A DNA stretch of 64,000 bases, from NCBI RefSeq assembly GCF_037975245.1, contig NC_092583.1, forward strand, positions 537,764 to 601,763, given 5' to 3'. The notes beneath the pieces are model-generated. The model saw only the letters and a list, made by a program, of their open reading frames with translations. It ran no database searches and was not told the DNA's origin. Source of the stretch: Apostichopus japonicus (lineage: Eukaryota > Echinodermata > Holothuroidea > Aspidochirotida > Stichopodidae). This document shows positions 41,001-56,000 of this stretch, one piece after another. The position numbers were made by a program, and so were the translations under genes. Numbering within the stretch: position 1 is the first letter of the stretch; each line of letters starts with the position of its first letter.

Positions 41001-44000
41001 AGCAGGTCAGTCTCTTGTCCCACATCTGCAATGCTACTCCGATAACATTCAGCAGGTCAGTCTCTTGTCTCACATCTGCAATGCTACACTGATAACATTC
41101 AGCAGGTCAGTCTCTTGTCTCACATCTGCAATGCTACTCTGATAACATTCAGCAGGTCAGTCTCTTGTCTCACATCTGCAATGCTACTTCGATAACATTC
41201 AGCAGGTCAGTCTCGTCTCATATCTGCAATGCTACTTCGATAACATTCAGCAGGTCAGTCTCTTGTCTCACATCTGCAATGCTACTTCGATAACATTCAG
41301 CAGGTCAGTCTCTTGTCTCACATCTGCAATGCTACTCCGATAACATTCAGCAGGTCAGTCTCTTGTCTCACATCTGCAATGCTACTTCCATAACATTCAG
41401 CAGGTCAGTCTCTTGTCTCACATCTGCAATGCTACTCCGATAACATTCAGCAGGTCAGTCTCTTGTCTCACATCTGCAATGCTACACTGATAACATTCAG
41501 CATGTCAGTCTTGTCTCACATCTGCAATGCTACACTGATAACATTCAGCAGGTCAGTCTCTTGTCTCACATCTGCAATGCTACACTGATAACATTCAGCA
41601 GGTCAGTCTCTTGTCTCACATCTGCAATGCTACTCCGATAACATTCAGCAGGTCAGTCTCTTGTCTCACATCTGCAATGCTACTCAGATAACATTCAGCA
41701 GGTCAGTCTCTTGTCTAACATCTGCAATGCTACTCCGATAACATTCAGCAGGTCGGTTTCTTGTCTCACATCTGCAATGCTACCCTGATAACATTCAGCA
41801 GGTCAGTCTCTTGTCTCACATCTGCAATGTAACTCCAATAACATTCAGCAGGTCAGTCTCTTGTCTCACATCTGCAATGCTACTCTGATAACATTCAGCA
41901 GGTCAGTCTCTCGTCTCACATCTGCAATGCTACTCTGATAACATTCAGCAGGTCAGTCTCTTGTCTCACATCTGCAATGCTACTTCGAAAACATTCAGAA
42001 GGTCAGTCTGTTGTCTCACATCTGCAATGCTACTTCGATAACATTCAGCAGGTCAGTCTCTTGTCTCACATCTGCAATGCTCCCCTGATAACATTCAGCA
42101 GGTCAGTCTCTTGTCTCACATCTGCAATGCTACTTCGATAACATTCAGCAGGTCAGTCTCTTGTCTCACATCTGCAATGCTCCCCTGATAACATTCAGCA
42201 GGTCAGTCTGTTGTCTCACATCTGCAATGCTACTGCGATAACATTCAGCAGGTCATTCTCTTGTCTAACATCTGCAATGCTACTCCGATAACATTCAGCA
42301 GGTCAGTCTCTTGTCTCATATCTGCAATGCTACTCCGATAACATTCAGCAGGTCAGTCTCTTGTCTCACATCTGCAATGCTACTCCGATAACATTCAGCA
42401 GGTCAGTCTCTTGTCTAACATCTGCAATGCTACTCCGATAACATTCAGCAGGTCGGTTTCTTGTCTCACATCTGCAATGCTACCCTGATAACATTCAGCA
42501 GGTCAGTCTCTTGTCTCACATCTGCAATGTAACTCCAATAACATTCAGCAGGTCAGTCTCTTGTCTCACATCTGCAATGCTACTCTGATAACATTCAGCA
42601 GGTCAGTCTCTCGTCTCACATCTGCAATGCTACTCTGATAACATTCAGCAGGTCAGTCTCTTGTCTCACATCTGCAATGCTACTTCCATATCATTCAGCA
42701 GGTCAGTCTCTTGTCTAACATCTGCAATGCTACTCCGATAACATTCAGCAGGTCAGTCTCTTGTCTCACATCTGCAATGCTACTCCGATAACATTCAGCA
42801 GGTCAGTCTCTTGTCTCACATCTGCAATGCTACTCCGATAACATTCAGCAGGTCAGTCTCTTGTCTCACATCTGCAATGCTACTTCGATAACATTCAGCA
42901 GGTCAGTCTGTTGTCTCACATCTGCAATGCTACTTCGATAACATTCAGCAGGTCAGTCTCTTGTCTCACATCTGCAATGCTCCCCTGATAACATTCAGCA
43001 GGTCAGTCTCTTGTCTCACATCTGCAATGCTACTTCCATAACATTCAGCAGGTCAGTCTCTTGTCTCACATCTGCAATGCTCCCCTGATAACATTCAGCA
43101 GGTCAGTCTCTTGTCTCACATCTGCAATGCTACTCCGATAACATTCAGCAGGTCAGTCTCTTGTCTCACATCTGCAATGCTACTCCGATAACATTCAGCA
43201 GGTCAGTCTCTTGTCCCACATCTGCAATGCTACTCCGATAACATTCAGCAGGTCAGTCTCTTGTCTCACATCTGCAATGCTACTTCCATATCATTCAGCA
43301 GGTCAGTCTCTTGTCTAACATCTGCAATGCTACTTCCATAACATTCAGCAGGTCAGTCTCTTGTCTCACATCTGCAATGCTACTTCCATAACATTCAGCA
43401 GGTCAGTTTCGTCTCACATCTGCAATGCTACTTCCATACCATTCAGCAGGTCAGTCTCTTGTCTCACATCTGCAATGCTACTTCGATAACATTCAGCAGG
43501 TCAGTCTCTTGTCTAACATCTGCAATGCTACTCCGATAACATTCAGCAGGTCAGTCTCTTGTCTCACATCTGCAATGCTACTCCGATAACATTCAGCAGG
43601 TCAGTCTCTTGTCTCACATCTGCAATGCTAATCCGATAACATTCAGCAGGTCAGTCTCTTGTCCCACATCTGCAATGCTACTCCGATAACATTCAGCAGG
43701 TCAGTCTCTTGTCTCACATCTGCAATGCTACACTGATAACATTCAGCAGGTCAGTCTCTTGTCTCACATCTGCAATGCTACTCTGATAACATTCAGCAGG
43801 TCAGTCTCTTGTCTCACATCTGCAATGCTACTTCGATAACATTCAGCAGGTCAGTCTCTTGTCTCATATCTGCAATGCTACTTCGATAACATTCAGCAGG
43901 TCAGTCTCTTGTCTCACATCTGCAATGCTACTTCGATAACATTCAGCAGGTCAGTCTCTTGTCTCACATCTGCAATGCTACTCCGATAACATTCAGCAGG

Positions 44001-47000
44001 TCAGTCTCTTGTCTCACATCTGCAATGCGTCTTCCATAACATTCAGCAGGTCAGTCTCTTGTCTCACATCTGCAATGCTACTCCGATAACATTCAGCAGG
44101 TCAGTCTCTTGTCTCACATCTGCAATGCTACACTGATAACATTCAGCATGTCAGTCTTGTCTCACATCTGCAATGCTACACTGATAACATTCAGCAGGTC
44201 AGTCTCTTGTCTCACATCTGCAATGCTACACTGATAACATTCAGCAGGTCAGTCTCTTGTCTCACATCTGCAATGCTACTCCGATAACATTCAGCAGGTC
44301 AGTCTCTTGTCTCACATCTGCAATGCTACTCCGATAACATTCAGCAGGTCAGTCTCTTGTCTCACATCTGCAATGCTACTCCGATAACATTCAGCAGGTC
44401 AGTCTCTTGTCCCACATCTGCAATGCTACTTCGATAACATTCAGCAGGTCAGTCTCTTGTCTCACATCTGCAATGCTACTCCGATAACATTCAGCAGGTC
44501 AGTCTCTTGTCTCACATATGCAATGCTACTTCGATAACATTCAGCAGGTCAGTCTGTTGTCTCACATCTGCAATGCTACTTCCATAACATTCAGCAGGTC
44601 AGTCTCTTGTCTCACATCTGCAATGCTCCCCTGATAACATTCAGCAGGTCAGTCTCTTGTCTCACATCTGCAATGCTACTTCGATAACATTCAGCAGGTC
44701 AGTCTCTTGTCTCACATCTGCAATGCTCTCCTGATAACATTCAGCAGGTCAGTCTCTTATCTCACATCTGCAATGCTACTGCGATAACATTCAGCAGGTC
44801 ATTCTCTTGTCTAACATCTGCAATGCTACTCCGATAACATTCAGCAGGTCAGGCTCTTGTCTTACATCTGCAATGCTACTGCGATAACATTCAGCAGGTC
44901 AGTCTCTTGTCTCACATCTGCAATGCTACTCCGATAACATTCAGCAGGTCAGGCTCTTGTCTCACATCTGCAATGCTACTCCGATAACATTCAGCAGGTC
45001 AGTCTCTTGTCTCACATCTGCAATGCTACTCCGATAACATTCAGCAGGTCAGTCTCTTGTCTCACAACTGCAATGCTACTCCGATAACATTCAGCAGGTC
45101 AGTCTCTTGTCTCACATCTGCAATGCTACTCCGATAACATTCAGCAGGTCAGTCTCTTGTCCCACATCTGCAATGCTACTCCGATAACATTCAGCAGGTC
45201 AGTCTCTTGTCTCACATCTGCAATGCTACTTCGATAACATTCAGCAGGTCAGTCTCTTGTCTCACATCTGCAATGCTACTTCGATAACATTCAGCAGGTC
45301 AGTCTCTTGTCTCACATCTGCAATGCTCCCCTGATAACATTCAGCAGTCTCTTGTCTCACATCTGCAATGCTACTTTCATAACATTCAGCAGGTCAGTCT
45401 CTTGTCTCACATCTGCAATGCTACTCCGATAACATTCAGCAGGTCAGTCTCTTGTCCCACATCTGCAATGCTACTCCGATAACATTCAGCAGGTCAGTCT
45501 CTTGTCTCACATCTGCAATGCTACTCCGATAACATTCAGCAGGTCAGTCTCTTGTCCCACATCTGCAATGCTACTCCGATAACATTCAGCAGGTCAGTCT
45601 CTTGTCTCAAATCTGCAATGCTACTTCGATAACATTCAGCAGGTCAGTCTCTTGTCTCACATCTGCAATGCTACTTCCATAACATTCAGCAGGTCAGTCT
45701 CTTGTCTAACATCTGCAATGCTACTCCGATAACATTCAGCAGGTCAGTCTCTTGTCCCACATCTGCAATGCTACTCCGATAACATTCAGCAGGTCAGACT
45801 CTTGTCTCACATCTGCAATGCTACTCCGATAACATTCAGCAGGTCAGTCTCTTGTCCCACATCTGCAATGCTACTCCGATAACATTCAGCAGGTCAGTCT
45901 CTTGTCCCACATCTGCAATGCTACTTGGATAACATTCAGCAGGTCAGTCTCTTGTCTCACATCTGCAATGCTACACTGATAACATTCAGCAGGTCAGTCT
46001 CTTGTCTCACATCTGCAATGCTACTCCGATAACATTCAGCAGGTCAGTCTCTTGTCCAACATCTGCAATGCTACTCCGATTATATTCAGCAGGTCAGTCT
46101 CTTGTCTCACATCTGCAATGCTACTCCGATAACATTCAGCAGGTCAGTCTCTTGTCTCACATCTGCAATGCTACTCCGATAACATTCAGCAGGTCAGTCT
46201 CTTGTCTCACATCTGCAATGCTACACTGATAACATTCAGCAGGTCAGTCTCTTGTCTCACATCTGCAATGCTACACTGATAACATTCAGCAGGTCAGTAT
46301 CTTGTCTCACATCTGCAATGCTACTTCGATAACATTCAGCAGGTCAGTCTCTTGTCTCACATTTGCAATGCTACACTGATAACATTCAGAAGGTCAGTCT
46401 GTTGTCTCACATCTGCAATGCTACTTCGATAACATTCAGCAGGTCAGTCTCTTGTCTCACATCTGCAATGCTCCCCTGATAACATTCAGCAGGTCAGTCT
46501 CTTGTCTCACATCTGCAATGCTACTTCGATAACATTCAGCAGGTCAGTCTCTTGTCTCACATCTGCAATGCTCCCCTGATAACATTCAGCAGGTCAGTCT
46601 GTTGTCTCACATCTGCAATGCTACTGCGATAACATTCAGCAGGTCATTCTCTTGTCTAACATCTGCAATGCTACTCCGATAACATTCAGCAGGTCAGTCT
46701 CTTGTCTCACATCTGCAATGCTACTCCGATAACATTCAGCAGGTCAGTCTCTTGTCTCACATCTGCAATGCTACTCCGATAACATTCAGCAGGTCAGTCT
46801 CTTGTCTAACATCTGCAATGCTACTCCGATAACATTCAGCAGGTCGGTTTCTTGTCTCACATCTGCAATGCTACCCTGATAACATTCAGCAGGTCAGTCT
46901 CTTGTCTCACATCTGCAATGTAACTCCAATAACATTCAGCAGGTCAGTCTCTTGTCTCACATCTGCAATGCTACTCTGATAACATTCAGCAGGTCAGTCT

Positions 47001-50000
47001 CTCGTCTCACATCTGCAATGCTACTCTGATAACATTCAGCAGGTCAGTCTCTTGTCTCACATCTGCAATGCTACTTCGAAAACATTCAGAAGGTCAGTCT
47101 GTTGTCTCACATCTGCAATGCTACTTCGATAACATTCAGCAGGTCAGTCTCTTGTCTCACATCTGCAATGCTCCCCTGATAACATTCAGCAGGTCAGTCT
47201 CTTGTCTCACATCTGCAATGCTACTTCGATAACATTCAGCAGGTCAGTCTCTTGTCTCACATCTGCAATGCTCCCCTGATAACATTCAGCAGGTCAGTCT
47301 GTTGTCTCACATCTGCAATGCTACTGCGATAACATTCAGCAGGTCATTCTCTTGTCTAACATCTGCAATGCTACTCCGATAACATTCAGCAGGTCAGTCT
47401 CTTGTCTCACATCTGCAATGCTACTCCGATAACATTCAGCAGGTCAGTCTGTTGTCTCACATCTGCAATGCTACTCCGATAACATTCAGCAGGTCAGTCT
47501 CTTGTCTCACAACTGCAATGCTACTCCGATAACATTCAGCAGGTCAGTCTCTTGTCTCACATCTGCAATGCTACTCCGATAACATTCAGCAGGTCAGTCT
47601 CTTGTCTCACATCTGCAATGCTACTCCGATAACATTCAGCAGGTCAGTCTCTTGTCTCACATCTGCAATGCTACTTCGATAACATTCAGCAGGTCAGTCT
47701 GTTGTCTCACATCTGCAATGCTACTTCGATAACATTCAGCAGGTCAGTCTCTTGTCTCACATCTGCAATGCTCCCCTGATAACATTCAGCAGGTCAGTCT
47801 CTTGTCTCACATCTGCAATGCTACTTCCATAACATTCAGCAGGTCAGTCTCTTGTCTCACATCTGCAATGCTCCCCTGATAACATTCAGCAGGTCAGTCT
47901 CTTGTCTCACATCTGCAATGCTACTCCGATAACATTCAGCAGGTCAGTCTCTTGTCTCACATCTGCAATGCTACTCCGATAACATTCAGCAGGTCAGTCT
48001 CTTGTCCCACATCTGCAATGCTACTCCGATAACATTCAGCAGGTCAGTCTCTTGTCTCACATCTGCAATGCTACTTCCATATCATTCAGCAGGTCAGTCT
48101 CTTGTCTAACATCTGCAATGCTACTCCGATAACATTCAGCAGGTCAGTCTCTTGTCTCACATCTGCAATGCTACTCCGATAACATTCAGCAGGTCAGTCT
48201 CTTGTCTCACATCTGCAATGCTACTCCGATAACATTCAGCAGGTCAGTCTCTTGTCTCACATCTGCAATGCTACTTCGATAACATTCAGCAGGTCAGTCT
48301 GTTGTCTCACATCTGCAATGCTACTTCGATAACATTCAGCAGGTCAGTCTCTTGTCTCACATCTGCAATGCTCCCCTGATAACATTCAGCAGGTCAGTCT
48401 CTTGTCTCACATCTGCAATGCTACTTCCATAACATTCAGCAGGTCAGTCTCTTGTCTCACATCTGCAATGCTCCCCTGATAACATTCAGCAGGTCAGTCT
48501 CTTGTCTCACATCTGCAATGCTACTCCGATAACATTCAGCAGGTCAGTCTCTTGTCTCACATCTGCAATGCTACTCCGATAACATTCAGCAGGTCAGTCT
48601 CTTGTCCCACATCTGCAATGCTACTCCGATAACATTCAGCAGGTCAGTCTCTTGTCTCACATCTGCAATGCTACTTCCATATCATTCAGCAGGTCAGTCT
48701 CTTGTCTAACATCTGCAATGCTACTTCCATAACATTCAGCAGGTCAGTCTCTTGTCTCACATCTGCAATGCTACTTCGATAACATTCAGCAGGTCAGTTT
48801 CGTCTCACATCTGCAATGCTACTTCCATACCATTCAGCAGGTCAGTCTCTTGTCTCACATCTGCAATGCTACTTCGATAACATTCAGCAGGTCAGTCTCT
48901 TGTCTAACATCTGCAATGCTACTCCGATAACATTCAGCAGGTCAGTCTCTTGTCTCACATCTGCAATGCTACTCCGATAACATTCAGCAGGTCAGTCTCT
49001 TGTCTCACATCTGCAATGCTAATCCGATAACATTCAGCAGGTCAGTCTCTTGTCCCACATCTGCAATGCTACTCCGATAACATTCAGCAGGTCAGTCTCT
49101 TGTCTCACATCTGCAATGCTACACTGATAACATTCAGCAGGTCAGTCTCTTGTCTCACATCTGCAATGCTACTCTGATAACATTCAGCAGGTCAGTCTCT
49201 TGTCTCACATCTGCAATGCTACTTCGATAACATTCAGCAGGTCAGTCTCTTGTCTCATATCTGCAATGCTAGTTCGATAACATTCAGCAGGTCAGTCTCT
49301 TGTCTCACATGTGCAATGCTACTTCGATAACATTCAGCAGGTCAGTCTCTTGTCTCACATCTGCAATGCTACTCCGATAACATTCAGCAGGTCAGTCTCT
49401 TGTCTCACATCTGCAATGCGTCTTCCATAACATTCAGCAGGTCAGTCTCTTGTCTCACATCTGCAATGCTACTCCGATAACATTCAGCAGGTCAGTCTCT
49501 TGTCTCACATCTGCAATGCTACACTGATAACATTCAGCATGTCAGTCTTGTCTCACATCTGCAATGCTACACTGATAACATTCAGCAGGTCAGTCTCTTG
49601 TCTCACATCTGCAATGCTACTCCGATAACATTCAGCAGGTCAGTCTCTTGTCTCACATCTGCAATGCTACTCCGATAACATTCAGCAGGTCAGTCTCTTG
49701 TCTCACATCTGCAATGCTACTCCGATAACATTCAGCAGGTCAGTCTCTTGTCTCACATCTGCAATGCTACTCCGATAACATTCAGCAGGTCAGTCTCTTG
49801 TCCCACATCTGCAATGCTACTTCGATAACATTCAGCAGGTCAGTCTCTTGTCTCACATCTGCAATGCTACTCCGATAACATTCAGCAGGTCAGTCTCTTG
49901 TCTCACATATGCAATGCTACTTCGATAACATTCAGCAGGTCAGTCTGTTGTCTCACATCTGCAATGCTACTTCGATAACATTCAGCAGGTCAGTCTCTTG

Positions 50001-53000
50001 TCTCACATCTGCAATGCTCCCCTGATAACATTCAGCAGGTCAGTCTCTTGTCTCACATCTGCAATGCTACTTCGATAACATTCAGCAGGTCAGTCTCTTG
50101 TCTCACATCTGCAATGCTCTCCTGATAACATTCAGCAGGTCAGTCTCTTATCTCACATCTGCAATGCTACTGCGATAACATTCAGCAGGTCATTCTCTTG
50201 TCTAACATCTGCAATGCTACTCCGATAACATTCAGCAGGTCAGGCTCTTGTCTTACATCTGCAATGCTACTGCGATAACATTCAGCAGGTCAGTCTCTTG
50301 TCTCACATCTGCAATGCTACTCCGATAACATTCAGCAGGTCAGGCTCTTGTCTCACATCTGCAATGCTACTCCGATAACATTCAGCAGGTCAGTCTCTTG
50401 TCTCACATCTGCAATGCTACTCCGATAACATTCAGCAGGTCAGTCTCTTGTCTCACAACTGCAATGCTACTCCGATAACATTCAGCAGGTCAGTCTCTTG
50501 TCTCACATCTGCAATGCTACTCCGATAACATTCAGCAGGTCAGTCTCTTGTCCCACATCTGCAATGCTACTCCGATAACATTCAGCAGGTCAGTCTCTTG
50601 TCTCACATCTGCAATGCTACTTCGATAACATTCAGCAGGTCAGTCTCTTGTCTCACATCTGCAATGCTACTTCGATAACATTCAGCAGGTCAGTCTCTTG
50701 TCTCACATCTGCAATGCTCCCCTGATAACATTCAGCAGTCTCTTGTCTCACATCTGCAATGCTACTTTCATAACATTCAGCAGGTCAGTCTCTTGTCTCA
50801 CATCTGCAATGCTACTCCGATAACATTCAGCAGGTCAGTCTCTTGTCCCACATCTGCAATGCTACTCCGATAACATTCAGCAGGTCAGTCTCTTGTCTCA
50901 CATCTGCAATGCTACTCCGATAACATTCAGCAGGTCAGTCTCTTGTCCCACATCTCCAATGCTACTCCGATAACATTCAGCAGGTCAGTCTCTTGTCTCA
51001 AATCTGCAATGCTACTTCGATAACATTCAGCAGGTCAGTCTCTTGTCTCACATCTGCAATGCTACTTCCATAACATTCAGCAGGTCAGTCTCTTGTCTAA
51101 CATCTGCAATGCTACTCCGATAACATTCAGCAGGTCAGTCTCTTGTCCCACATCTGCAATGCTACTCCGATAACATTCAGCAGGTCAGGCTCTTGTCTCA
51201 CATCTGCAATGCTACTCCGATAACATTCAGCAGGTCAGTCTCTTGTCCCACATCTGCTATGCTACTCCGATAACATTCAGCAGGTCAGTCTCTTGTCCCA
51301 CATCTGCAATGCTACTTGGATAACATTCAGCAGGTCAGTCTCTTGTCTCACATCTGCAATGCTACACTGATAACATTCAGCAGGTCAGTCTCTTGTCTCA
51401 CATCTGCAATGCTACTCCGATAACATTCAGCAGGTCAGTCTCTTGTCCAACATCTGCAATGCTACTCCGATTATATTCAGCAGGTCAGTCTCTTGTCTCA
51501 CATCTGCAATGCTACTCCGATAACATTCAGCAGGTCAGTCTCTTGTCTCACATCTGCAATGCTACTCCGATAACATTCAGCAGGTCAGTCTCTTGTCTCA
51601 CATCTGCAATGCTACACTGATAACATTCAGCAGGTCAGTCTCTTGTCTCACATCTGCAATGCTACTTCCATATCATTCAGCAGGTCAGTCTCTTGTCTAA
51701 CATCTGCAATGCTACTTCCATAACATTCAGCAGGTCAGTCTCTTGTCTCACATCTGCAATGCTACTTCGATAACATTCAGCAGGTCAGTTTCGTCTCACA
51801 TCTGCAATGCTACTTCCATACCATTCAGCAGGTCAGTCTCTTGTCTCACATCTGCAATGCTACTTCGATAACATTCAGCAGGTCAGTCTCTTGTCTAACA
51901 TCTGCAATGCTACTCCGATAACATTCAGCAGGTCAGTCTCTTGTCTCACATCTGCAATGCTACTCCGATAACATTCAGCAGGTCAGTCTCTTGTCTCACA
52001 TCTGCAATGCTAATCCGATAACATTCAGCAGGTCAGTCTCTTGTCCCACATCTGCAATGCTACTCCGATAACATTCAGCAGGTCAGTCTCTTGTCTCACA
52101 TCTGCAATGCTACACTGATAACATTCAGCAGGTCAGTCTCTTGTCTCACATCTGCAATGCTACTCTGATAACATTCAGCAGGTCAGTCTCTTGTCTCACA
52201 TCTGCAATGCTACTTCGATAACATTCAGCAGGTCAGTCTCTTGTCTCATATCTGCAATGCTAGTTCGATAACATTCAGCAGGTCAGTCTCTTGTCTCACA
52301 TGTGCAATGCTACTTCGATAACATTCAGCAGGTCAGTCTCTTGTCTCACATCTGCAATGCTACTCCGATAACATTCAGCAGGTCAGTCTCTTGTCTCACA
52401 TCTGCAATGCGTCTTCCATAACATTCAGCAGGTCAGTCTCTTGTCTCACATCTGCAATGCTACTCCGATAACATTCAGCAGGTCAGTCTCTTGTCTCACA
52501 TCTGCAATGCTACACTGATAACATTCAGCATGTCAGTCTTGTCTCACATCTGCAATGCTACACTGATAACATTCAGCAGGTCAGTCTCTTGTCTCACATC
52601 TGCAATGCTACTCCGATAACATTCAGCAGGTCAGTCTCTTGTCTCACATCTGCAATGCTACTCCGATAACATTCAGCAGGTCAGTCTCTTGTCTCACATC
52701 TGCAATGCTACTCCGATAACATTCAGCAGGTCAGTCTCTTGTCTCACATCTGCAATGCTACTCCGATAACATTCAGCAGGTCAGTCTCTTGTCCCACATC
52801 TGCAATGCTACTTCGATAACATTCAGCAGGTCAGTCTCTTGTCTCACATCTGCAATGCTACTCCGATAACATTCAGCAGGTCAGTCTCTTGTCTCACATA
52901 TGCAATGCTACTTCGATAACATTCAGCAGGTCAGTCTGTTGTCTCACATCTGCAATGCTACTTCGATAACATTCAGCAGGTCAGTCTCTTGTCTCACATC

Positions 53001-56000
53001 TGCAATGCTCCCCTGATAACATTCAGCAGGTCAGTCTCTTGTCTCACATCTGCAATGCTACTTCGATAACATTCAGCAGGTCAGTCTCTTGTCTCACATC
53101 TGCAATGCTCTCCTGATAACATTCAGCAGGTCAGTCTCTTATCTCACATCTGCAATGCTACTGCGATAACATTCAGCAGGTCATTCTCTTGTCTAACATC
53201 TGCAATGCTACTCCGATAACATTCAGCAGGTCAGGCTCTTGTCTTACATCTGCAATGCTACTGCGATAACATTCAGCAGGTCAGTCTCTTGTCTCACATC
53301 TGCAATGCTACTCCGATAACATTCAGCAGGTCAGGCTCTTGTCTCACATCTGCAATGCTACTCCGATAACATTCAGCAGGTCAGTCTCTTGTCTCACATC
53401 TGCAATGCTACTCCGATAACATTCAGCAGGTCAGTCTCTTGTCTCACAACTGCAATGCTACTCCGATAACATTCAGCAGGTCAGTCTCTTGTCTCACATC
53501 TGCAATGCTACTCCGATAACATTCAGCAGGTCAGTCTCTTGTCCCACATCTGCAATGCTACTCCGATAACATTCAGCAGGTCAGTCTCTTGTCTCACATC
53601 TGCAATGCTACTTCGATAACATTCAGCAGGTCAGTCTCTTGTCTCACATCTGCAATGCTACTTCGATAACATTCAGCAGGTCAGTCTCTTGTCTCACATC
53701 TGCAATGCTCCCCTGATAACATTCAGCAGTCTCTTGTCTCACATCTGCAATGCTACTTTCATAACATTCAGCAGGTCAGTCTCTTGTCTCACATCTGCAA
53801 TGCTACTCCGATAACATTCAGCAGGTCAGTCTCTTGTCCCACATCTGCAATGCTACTCCGATAACATTCAGCAGGTCAGTCTCTTGTCTCACATCTGCAA
53901 TGCTACTCCGATAACATTCAGCAGGTCAGTCTCTTGTCCCACATCTCCAATGCTACTCCGATAACATTCAGCAGGTCAGTCTCTTGTCTCAAATCTGCAA
54001 TGCTACTTCGATAACATTCAGCAGGTCAGTCTCTTGTCTCACATCTGCAATGCTACTTCCATAACATTCAGCAGGTCAGTCTCTTGTCTAACATCTGCAA
54101 TGCTACTCCGATAACATTCAGCAGGTCAGTCTCTTGTCCCACATCTGCAATGCTACTCCGATAACATTCAGCAGGTCAGGCTCTTGTCTCACATCTGCAA
54201 TGCTACTCCGATAACATTCAGCAGGTCAGTCTCTTGTCCCACATCTGCTATGCTACTCCGATAACATTCAGCAGGTCAGTCTCTTGTCCCACATCTGCAA
54301 TGCTACTTGGATAACATTCAGCAGGTCAGTCTCTTGTCTCACATCTGCAATGCTACACTGATAACATTCAGCAGGTCAGTCTCTTGTCTCACATCTGCAA
54401 TGCTACTCCGATAACATTCAGCAGGTCAGTCTCTTGTCCAACATCTGCAATGCTACTCCGATTATATTCAGCAGGTCAGTCTCTTGTCTCACATCTGCAA
54501 TGCTACTCCGATAACATTCAGCAGGTCAGTCTCTTGTCTCACATCTGCAATGCTACTCCGATAACATTCAGCAGGTCAGTCTCTTGTCTCACATCTGCAA
54601 TGCTACACTGATAACATTCAGCAGGTCAGTCTCTTGTCTCACATCTGCAATGCTACACTGATAACATTCAGCAGGTCAGTATCTTGTCTCACATCTGCAA
54701 TGCTACTTCGATAACATTCAGCAGGTCAGTCTCTTGTCTCACATTTGCAATGCTACACTGATAACATTCAGCAGGTCAGTCTCTTGTCTCACATCTGCAA
54801 TGCTACTTCGATAACATTCAGCAGGTCAGTCTTTTGTCTCACATCTGCAATGCTACACTGATAACATTCAGCAGGTCAGTCTCTTGTCCCACATGTGCAA
54901 TGCTACTCCGATAACATTCAGCAGGTCAGTCTCTTGTCTCACATCTGCAATGCTACTTCCATAACATTCAGCAGGTCAGTCTCTTGTCTCACATCTGCAA
55001 TGCTACTCTGATAACATTCAGCAGGTCAGTCTCTTGTCCCACATCTGCAATGCTACTCCGATAACATTCAGCAGGTCAGTCTCTTGTCTAACATCTGCAA
55101 TGCTACTCCGATAACATTCAGCAGGTCGGTTTCTTGTCTCACATCTGCAATGCTACCCTGATAACATTCAGCAGGTCAGTCTCTTGTCTCACATCTGCAA
55201 TGTAACTCCAATAACATTCAGCAGGTCAGTCTCTTGTCTCACATCTGCAATGCTACTCTGATAACATTCAGCAGGTCAGTCTCTCGTCTCACATCTGCAA
55301 TGCTACTCTGATAACATTCAGCAGGTCAGTCTCTTGTCTCACATCTGCAATGCTACTCCGATAACATTCAGCAGGTCAGTCTCTTGTCTCACATCTGCAA
55401 TGCTACTTCGAAAACATTCAGCAGGTCAGTCTGTTGTCTCACATCTGCAATGCTACTTCGATAACATTCAGCAGGTCAGTCTCTTGTCTCACATCTGCAA
55501 TGCTCCCCTGATAACATTCAGCAGGTCAGTCTCTTGTCTCACATCTGCAATGCTACTTCGATAACATTCAGCAGGTCAGTCTCTTGTCTCACATCTGCAA
55601 TGCTCCCCTGATAACATTCAGCAGGTCAGTCTGTTGTCTCACATCTGCAATGCTACTGCCATAACATTCAGCAGGTCATTCTCTTGTCTCACATCTGCAA
55701 TGCTACTCCGATAACATTCAGCAGGTCAGTCTCTTGTCTCACATCTGCAATGCTACTCCGATAACATTCAGCAGGTCAGTCTGTTGTCTCACATCTGCAA
55801 TGCTACTCCGATAACATTCAGCAGGTCATTCTCTTGTCTCACAACTGCAATGCTACTCCGATAACATTCAGCAGGTCAGTCTCTTGTCTCACATCTGCAA
55901 TGCTACTCCGATAACATTCAGCAGGTCAGTCTGTTGTCTCACATCTGCAATGCTACTTCGATAACATTCAGCAGGTCAGTCTCTTGTCTCACATCTGCAA

